Positions 16,248 to 21,334 of a stretch of DNA of 23,716 bases are shown here, piece after piece. The stretch is from positions 1 through 23,716 of the forward strand of contig UQEO01000024.1 in NCBI GenBank assembly GCA_900540095.1, in the 5' to 3' direction. Below the pieces are notes generated by a model. The model was not told the origin of the DNA. It worked only from the letters and a program-made list of their open reading frames with translations, and ran no database searches. The translations under genes and the position numbers were made by a program. Each line of letters starts with the position of its first letter. The stretch's first letter is position 1. This DNA comes from an uncultured Collinsella sp. (GTDB taxonomy: Bacteria > Actinomycetota > Coriobacteriia > Coriobacteriales > Coriobacteriaceae).

Positions 16248-16493
16248 ATGGCTACTAATCACGAGCTCGTGCTCTACGTTATGACCGGCTGCCCGTATTG
16301 CATAAAGGTCAAGCGTTTCCTTGCCGATAACGGCGTGACCATTCCCGAGCGTAATATCTCGACCGATACCGAAGCCGAGCAGGCACTCATCGCCGTCGGC
16401 GGAAAGCGCCAGGTTCCCTGCCTGTTCATTGATGGAGAGCCGCTCTACGAATCGAACGACATCATCGCATGGGTACAGGAGAACCTGCTCTAG
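16248..16493 (+). CDS. Glutaredoxin-like thiol-disulfide oxidoreductase
   Basis: An 81-residue thioredoxin-fold protein. The active site CPYC is at residues 15-18 (YVMTGCPYCIKVKRFL), the cis-proline is in QVPCLF, and the end DGEPLYESNDIIAWV is the usual glutaredoxin C-terminal helix region. It reduces disulfides or glutathione adducts, or serves anaerobic glutathione-independent thiol systems. I chose ATG 16248 (MATNHELVLY) because GGAG is 5 bases upstream; the frame is open to 16185 but that part overlaps the regulator gene and has no family similarity. A REP-like palindrome begins 9 bases after the stop. Confidence 0.92.
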   Translation: MATNHELVLYVMTGCPYCIKVKRFLADNGVTIPERNISTDTEAEQALIAVGGKRQVPCLFIDGEPLYESNDIIAWVQENLL

Positions 16494-16501
16494 TGCAACA
16501 C

Positions 16502-16555
16502 AGCCATTGGGGACGTTCTTAAATGACTAGTCGTTAAAGAACGTCCCCAACGACT
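16502..16555. repeat. REP-like palindrome, copy 2
   Basis: AGCCATTGGGGACGTTCTT (16502-16520) and AAGAACGTCCCCAACGACT (16537-16555) form a stem with 17 of 19 pairs; AAATGACTAGTC in the loop is identical to copy 1 at 9593-9646. It fills the 64-base gap between the convergent glutaredoxin and dihydrouridine synthase genes and could also end transcription from both sides. Confidence 0.85.
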
Positions 16556-16557
16556 AA

Positions 16558-17511
16558 CTAGCCGTGGAAGCGGGCTATGGGTGCAAGTGGCTGCTCGCGA
16601 AAGACGCGATCGACGGCAGCGCGGTATTCGTCGACCTTTTTGGTCTTACGTACGAGCTTGTGAACGGTAGCGGGGTCGGCGAAGGCGCATTTGGCGTAGA
16701 ACCACCACTCCTTCATGCGAAAGACCGCATTGCCGCCAATCTCGTCCGCATAGGCCGCAAACAGCGTGTCGTGGAAACGATGCAGTTCGGCTGCCGGGGC
16801 AGCAGGGGCGCCGTTGACCATACGAGCCAGGGCGGGGTTCGCGAGCAGGCCGCGTCCCAGCATTACATGGCGTGTCCCGGAATAGGCCTCCACCAGCGCG
16901 TCCATATCCTCAAGATCGAAAATGTCACCGTTATAGGCCACGGGGAACGGCGCACGCTCCAGCGTCTCGCCGTAAAACTCCTTGCGCGGCGAGCCCGTAT
17001 AGCGGTCCTTTTGCACGCGCGGATGCACGATCAGCTCTGCCAGCGGCATGCGGCAATACAGATCGAGCACGCGCTCGTACTCGTCATCGCTCTCAAGCCC
17101 CAGCCTGGTCTTGACCGACACCGGCAGTGGCGAGCGCTCGCACGCGTCGCTCAAGAACACCTCGAGCTCATCCAGGTTACGCAGAAAGCCCGAACCCTTA
17201 CCTTTGGCGACAACCGTACCCGAGGGACATCCCAAGTTGAGGTTGACCTCGTGGTAGCCCATATCGGCAAGCACCTGCGCCGCCCACACAAACTCATCCG
17301 CGTTCTTGGACATGAGCTGGGGCACCACGTTAAGCCCCTGGTTGTTGGCAGGATCGACCTCCTTAAACGCCTTGCCGCCAAAGCGATTGCCCACCCGCGG
17401 CGGCGGCAAAAACGGCGTGTAATAACAATCGAGCGCGCCGAAGCACTCCGCATGCACGCGGCGGAACACATGCCCGGTAATCCCCTCCATGGGGGCCAGC
17501 GATAGAATCAT
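16558..17511 (-). CDS. tRNA-dihydrouridine synthase family protein
   Basis: A 317-residue FMN-dependent TIM-barrel enzyme that reduces specific uridines in tRNA to dihydrouridine. It opens LSLAPMEGITGHVFRR, the standard APMxGxTD region (with G-H in place of the usual D), and has LNLGCPSGTVVAKGKGSGFL with catalytic C95, VKTRLG (133-138), the histidine of IVHPRVQKDRYTG, and YNGDIF and MLGRGLLANPAL for phosphate binding. Which Dus subgroup it belongs to is not clear; the C-terminal recognition domain is short. The start is uncertain: TTGATGTTGATG offers ATG 17511 or 17517, with GAAAG 9 or 3 bases upstream; I prefer 17511. A palindrome lies directly upstream. Confidence 0.92.
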   Translation of the reverse strand: MILSLAPMEGITGHVFRRVHAECFGALDCYYTPFLPPPRVGNRFGGKAFKEVDPANNQGLNVVPQLMSKNADEFVWAAQVLADMGYHEVNLNLGCPSGTVVAKGKGSGFLRNLDELEVFLSDACERSPLPVSVKTRLGLESDDEYERVLDLYCRMPLAELIVHPRVQKDRYTGSPRKEFYGETLERAPFPVAYNGDIFDLEDMDALVEAYSGTRHVMLGRGLLANPALARMVNGAPAAPAAELHRFHDTLFAAYADEIGGNAVFRMKEWWFYAKCAFADPATVHKLVRKTKKVDEYRAAVDRVFREQPLAPIARFHG

Positions 17512-17530
17512 CAACATCAACTTTCAAATC

Positions 17531-17563
17531 AATGTGACAAAGGGGCTGTCCCTTTTTCACATT
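17531..17563. repeat. Palindromic repeat of a second family (AATGTGACAAAGGG type)
   Basis: AATGTGACAAAGGG (17531-17544) and CCCTTTTTCACATT (17550-17563) form a 14-bp stem with one mismatch and a 5-base loop. It is 20 bases upstream of the dihydrouridine synthase start, so it is probably in that gene's leader. Unrelated in sequence to the REP-like copies at 9593 and 16502. Confidence 0.75.
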
Positions 17564-17618
17564 TGTACATCATTCGAGTGTTTATTTTGGCACAGCGGCG
17601 CAGGCAATCCCATGCATG

Positions 17619-17774
17619 TTATTCGTCCTTGGGCAGCGGTTTCATGCTCCAAAAGACGACATTCATAATGATGACAATCACCAGGACAACGCCATTGGCC
17701 ACCCAAAAGCCCATGTTGAGCCCAAGCCACTCCGTAGTCCCAAACAAATCAATCCAAATCAGAGCCCAGTTCAT
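17619..17774 (-). CDS. Small single-pass membrane protein downstream of mgtA
   Basis: A 51-codon gene not previously obvious because of its size. It encodes MNWALIWIDLFGTTEWLGLN, a hydrophobic segment (about residues 20-44, with VANGVVLVIVIIMNVVFW) and a charged tail SMKPLPKDE. GAGAGGAG lies 5 bases before ATG 17774, a strong ribosome site, and the gene starts 29 bases after the mgtA stop on the same strand, so it should be co-transcribed. I do not recognise a named family. By analogy with E. coli MgtS, a small membrane protein that protects MgtA from proteolysis, it may stabilise or modulate the pump; the sequence itself does not resemble MgtS as I know it. The rest of the gap, 17564-17618, shows nothing. 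Confidence 0.75.
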   Translation of the reverse strand: MNWALIWIDLFGTTEWLGLNMGFWVANGVVLVIVIIMNVVFWSMKPLPKDE

Positions 17775-17803
17775 GTAAACGCTCCTCTCTACATCGAAAT
17801 CAG

Positions 17804-20572
17804 CTACAGCAGCTCGCCGTAACGCTTGACATAGGCCTTCTTAAGGCTCGTCGCCAGCGCCATGTACAGCAAGATGCACGGAATCAGGAACAAGAAGTAC
17901 TCGACGGGCAGCGCTCCCAGGCCCAGCGTGGGGCCAAGCGGGCTAAACGGGATCAGCGTGAGCAGTGCAATGCCGGTCATCGTGAGCAGCATCACCGGAG
18001 CCGAGGCACGGCTCTGGATAAACGGAAACTTGGGCGTGCGAATCATATGGATAACCAAGGTCTGGCTCCACATGGATTCGACGAACCAACCAGCCTGGAA
18101 CAGCGCGATGTAGGCCAGCTGCATCTGCTCCAGTGTGGCACCCGAGTAGACGCTCGCCAGCTCGTTGAACAGCACGCCGTGGCTCACAAACAACGGGCAG
18201 AAGACAAAGTACATAAAGATATAGGTCATAAAGTCGAAGATGGAGCTGGTGGGCCCAATCCAGATCATGAACCTGCCGACACTCGACGCATCCCAGGTAC
18301 GCGGCACGCGCAGGAACTCCTCGTCCACGTTGTCCCAGGGAATCGCCAGGCAGCTGCAGTCATAAATCAGGTTGAGCAAGATCAGTTGGATGCTCATCAT
18401 GGGCAAAAACGGCAGCAGGGCAGACGCGGCAAGCACGCTAAACATGTTGCCAAAGTTGGAGCTCGCGGTCATCTTGATGTACTTGATCATGTTGGCGTAG
18501 GTCTTACGCCCCTCGATGATGCCCTCCTCGAGCACCATCAGGTCCTTCTCGAGCAAGATGATGTCGGCGGACTCCTTGGCAACGTCGACGGCCGTGTCGA
18601 CCGAGATGCCGATGTCGGACGACTTCATGGCAGAGGCATCGTTGATACCGTCGCCCATGTAGCCCACCACATGCCCGTTCGTACGCAGGACGGAAACGAC
18701 ACGCGCCTTTTGGTCGGGCGTGAGCTTGGCGAAGACCTGCACGTCCTCGGCCCGGCGAGCGAGCTCGGCGTCATCCATGTCAGCGATGTTGCCGCCGAGC
18801 AACATGTTGTTGACCTGTAGCCCCACCTGCTTGCAGATGGTGCGCGTGACCTTCTCGTTGTCGCCAGTCAGGATCTTGGTGGCAACGCCATGATTGCGCA
18901 GCGCCTCAATCGCATCGGCCGTGGACTCTTTAGGCGGATCCAAAAAGGCCAGGTAGCCGATTAGGACCATGTCGCGCTCGTCCTCGGCGCTAAAGGCACC
19001 GGCGGGTGACGGGTTGGACTTTTGAGCAATCGCCAGCACACGGAAACCGTCGTCATTAAGGTCGGCAACTGTTGCCAGAATGCGCTCGCGCACCTCGTCG
19101 TCCAGCACGTGAACGCCGCCGTCGATCTCGGCATGTGAGCACACCGACAGCATCTCCTCGACCGCGCCCTTGGTAACCATCTGGGTCTTGCCGCTGCGAT
19201 CGCGCACCACCGTGGTGAGGCGACGGCGCGTAAAGTCGAACGGCACCTCATCGACCTTCACGTATGCCTCCGAAAGATCGGTGAGACTCGGGTCGTTTTG
19301 CTCCTCTTCCTCCGTGCACTTGATGATCGCCAGATCCATCAGATTCTTATAGCCCGTCTGGAAATAGCTGTTGAGGTAGGCGTGGCGCAAAACGCGCGAA
19401 TCCTCCTGGCCGTCGATATTCCAGTGATACTCCAGCACCACCTGGTCCTGCGTAAGCGTGCCGGTCTTGTCCGTGCACAGCACGTCCATCGCGCCAAAGT
19501 TTTGAATCGAGTTGAGGTTCTTAACGATCGTCTGCTTTTTACTCATGGCAACCGCGCCCTTGGCAAGGCACGTGGTAACGATCATGGGCAGCATCTCGGG
19601 CGTCAGACCCACGGCAATGCTGATGGCGAACAGGCCGGCATCGAGCCAATTGCCCTTCGTGACACCGTTGATCAAAAAGACAAACGGAACCATCACCATC
19701 ATAAAGCGGATGAGCACCCACGAGACGCTGTTGACGCCTTTGGAAAAGCTCGTCTCCACAGCGTCGTCGGACAGGCTCGACGCCATGGAACCAAACAGGG
19801 TCTGCTCGCCCACACTAAAGACGAGCGCCGTCGCGCTGCCCGAGATCACACTGCTGCCCATGAGGGCGATGTTCTCGAACGACGTGGCCGAGTCGGACTC
19901 GGTGCAGGTTGCGGGAACCTTCTCGACCGGCTCGCTCTCGCCCGTCAGGCTGGCTTGACTCACAAAGAGGTCCTTGGCCTCGATAATCCTCACGTCGGCG
20001 GGAATCATGTCGCCGGCGGACAGATGCACAATGTCGCCGACCACCACGTCGTCGATGGGAATCTCGGTCCTGGGGGCATCCTTGCGGGTGACCGTCACGC
20101 TGGTCGTGATCATGTCGAGCAGCTTTTCGGCCGCATTGCCGCTGCGCGCTTCCTGGATATAGCGCAGCGTGCCCGAAAGAACCACCATTGTGGTGATGAT
20201 AATCACCGTCAGCGAGTCAAAGTCCTCCGGCGTGCTGCCCATCATCGACAACGCCGGAAACACCATGTCCGTCGTTGCCGAAATAATGGCCAAGAAGAAC
20301 AGAATTGCCGTAAAGGGATTGACGAATGCATCCGCAAGCTTGCGGGCAAGCGACTTATTCTTGCCGCGCGTGACCACGTTGCGTCCGTTATCGGCCTCGC
20401 TGCGCGCGACCTCATCACGGGTTAGACCACCCAGGTTCGAGCCCACCCAGGACATGGCGTCCATCAGCGGGATAGTTGCCGCATGCTGGATGCGGCCCTC
20501 TGCACGATGCCTGATCAGTTCGTTTTGCGCCTGGACTGTAGATGGCGTATGGCGCATATTCAGCTTCTTCAA
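17804..20572 (-). CDS. mgtA: Magnesium-translocating P-type ATPase (P3B type)
   Basis: A 922-residue pump with the full P-type set: actuator LTGESEPVEK, phosphorylated D368 in CTDKTGTLT, TKGAVEEM for nucleotide binding, FLDPPKE, ILTGDNEKVT and GDGINDASAMKSSDIGISVD. The C-terminal half has the Mg-type signature NLIYDCSCLAIPWDNVDEEF in the membrane region (E. coli MgtA has a closely similar block) and SSNFGNMFSVLAAS. About ten membrane helices are expected. It imports Mg2+ when external magnesium is low. The apparent start is TTG 20572 with GGAG 8 bases upstream; an in-frame ATG at 20557 is an alternative. It is followed by a small membrane protein gene and preceded by a structured leader of about 150 bases. 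Confidence 0.94.
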   Translation of the reverse strand: MKKLNMRHTPSTVQAQNELIRHRAEGRIQHAATIPLMDAMSWVGSNLGGLTRDEVARSEADNGRNVVTRGKNKSLARKLADAFVNPFTAILFFLAIISATTDMVFPALSMMGSTPEDFDSLTVIIITTMVVLSGTLRYIQEARSGNAAEKLLDMITTSVTVTRKDAPRTEIPIDDVVVGDIVHLSAGDMIPADVRIIEAKDLFVSQASLTGESEPVEKVPATCTESDSATSFENIALMGSSVISGSATALVFSVGEQTLFGSMASSLSDDAVETSFSKGVNSVSWVLIRFMMVMVPFVFLINGVTKGNWLDAGLFAISIAVGLTPEMLPMIVTTCLAKGAVAMSKKQTIVKNLNSIQNFGAMDVLCTDKTGTLTQDQVVLEYHWNIDGQEDSRVLRHAYLNSYFQTGYKNLMDLAIIKCTEEEEQNDPSLTDLSEAYVKVDEVPFDFTRRRLTTVVRDRSGKTQMVTKGAVEEMLSVCSHAEIDGGVHVLDDEVRERILATVADLNDDGFRVLAIAQKSNPSPAGAFSAEDERDMVLIGYLAFLDPPKESTADAIEALRNHGVATKILTGDNEKVTRTICKQVGLQVNNMLLGGNIADMDDAELARRAEDVQVFAKLTPDQKARVVSVLRTNGHVVGYMGDGINDASAMKSSDIGISVDTAVDVAKESADIILLEKDLMVLEEGIIEGRKTYANMIKYIKMTASSNFGNMFSVLAASALLPFLPMMSIQLILLNLIYDCSCLAIPWDNVDEEFLRVPRTWDASSVGRFMIWIGPTSSIFDFMTYIFMYFVFCPLFVSHGVLFNELASVYSGATLEQMQLAYIALFQAGWFVESMWSQTLVIHMIRTPKFPFIQSRASAPVMLLTMTGIALLTLIPFSPLGPTLGLGALPVEYFLFLIPCILLYMALATSLKKAYVKRYGELL

Positions 20573-20729
20573 TTGCCTTGCTCCGTTCTATCGATCGGAT
20601 GCAGAGCCGTCTAGCCGCGACGCCCGCCATTAAGGTGGACCCGCGCCGACAGACATCGCCCTGCCTTGCTGGTACTGTCACTGCCGCCCACGGTCCTCAC
20701 CTTCCCTTCGCGTCTGCGACTGTCTTTAG
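20573..20729 (-). promoter_or_regulatory. Structured 5' leader of mgtA
   Basis: On the minus strand GGT-GA-GGAC-CGTG (20701 leftwards) can pair with CGCG-G-GTCC-ACC (to 20634), an 11-bp helix with small bulges, enclosing a second stem GACAG/CTGTC (20679-20675 with 20652-20648). Inside is a possible 8-codon reading frame, ATG 20656 to TAA 20630 (MSVGAGPP), ending in two prolines. Mg2+ transporter leaders are regulated in other bacteria by M-box riboswitches or by the proline-rich mgtL peptide; I do not see the M-box consensus. No clear promoter was found between the terminator at 20730-20777 and this helix. Confidence 0.4.
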
Positions 20730-20777
20730 AATAGAAAAGCCGCAAGACCGGGCACATGGCTGGTTTCTTGCGGCTTT
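20730..20777 (-). terminator. Intrinsic terminator after the winged-helix gene
   Basis: On the minus strand AAAGCCGCAAGA (20777-20766) pairs perfectly with TCTTGCGGCTTT (20747-20736), a 12-bp stem with an 18-base loop, then TTCTATTC. It ends the operon of the second ATPase and the winged-helix regulator and separates it from mgtA. On the other strand the stem is followed by CTTGCG, so it is probably one-way. Confidence 0.75.
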
Positions 20778-20842
20778 CTTGCGATTTAGCAAGGATTGTC
20801 AGAGTGACTTTTGGGGTCGATAGAAGCGAACGATTCAACGCG

Positions 20843-21325
20843 TTACTCGGCCATTTTATAGCCCACACCCCAAACAGTCAGCAGGTAACGGGGATTGTCG
20901 GGCTCGGGTTCAATCTTCTTTCGGATCTTGCGGACAAAGGCCATGATGTTACTGTCATCGAGCAGATACTCGTCTTGCCATACCGCGCGATAGATTTCCT
21001 CTTTGCTAAAGACTGTGCCCCGGTTGCTCGCCAAAAAGGCCAGGATATCGAATTCTTTGGGCGTGAGCGAAACAGGCGCGCCCGACACTTTAACGGTGCG
21101 CGAAGCCAGATCGATGGCAAGACCGTCGATAACGATGGGCTCCGCAGCAGCACTTGTCTGCGAGCCGGCAACTGCCAGTTCTATGGCGGTCAGCCTGCCC
21201 GATGCGATATCGGCAAACACGGGTGCAAGTTCGAGGGCGGCAGCGCTACCGGACGAGAACAGCGCGCTGCTGAGCTCGGCTGCCTCGGCGGGTGTAATCG
21301 CTATGTTGGTTCTGTTGGTACGCAT
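20843..21325 (-). CDS. Winged-helix DNA-binding protein (OmpR/PhoB C-terminal type, no receiver domain)
   Basis: A 160-residue protein. The C-terminal 95 residues are an OmpR/PhoB DNA-binding domain: VIDGLAIDLASRTVKVSG, LTPKEFDILAFLASNRGTVF, then EEIYRAVWQDEYLLDDSNIMAFVRKIRKKI and the final wing YLLTVWGVGYKM. The first 60 residues (TPAEAAELSSALFSSGSAAA onwards) are alanine-rich and helical and do not look like a receiver domain; no phospho-acceptor region is present. It starts 9 bases after the stop of the P-type ATPase, with only a weak GGGCGG site, so it is co-transcribed and perhaps translationally coupled. Likely role: control of this or the neighbouring Mg-type pump, or of unrelated targets without phosphorylation. 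How it senses a signal is unknown. Confidence 0.85.
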   Translation of the reverse strand: MRTNRTNIAITPAEAAELSSALFSSGSAAALELAPVFADIASGRLTAIELAVAGSQTSAAAEPIVIDGLAIDLASRTVKVSGAPVSLTPKEFDILAFLASNRGTVFSKEEIYRAVWQDEYLLDDSNIMAFVRKIRKKIEPEPDNPRYLLTVWGVGYKMAE

Positions 21326-21334
21326 AGAACCGCC

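Noticed and set aside
20415..20681. 88-codon minus-strand frame overlapping the start of mgtA.
   Set aside because: Composition is unlike a gene, its GTG start has no ribosome site, and it overlaps the clear mgtA N-terminus; the shorter MSVGAGPP frame is the only upstream frame I consider worth testing.
20573..20729. M-box (ykoK) Mg2+ riboswitch before mgtA.
   Set aside because: The leader is structured, but I cannot find the conserved M-box core sequences, so I did not name it as such.
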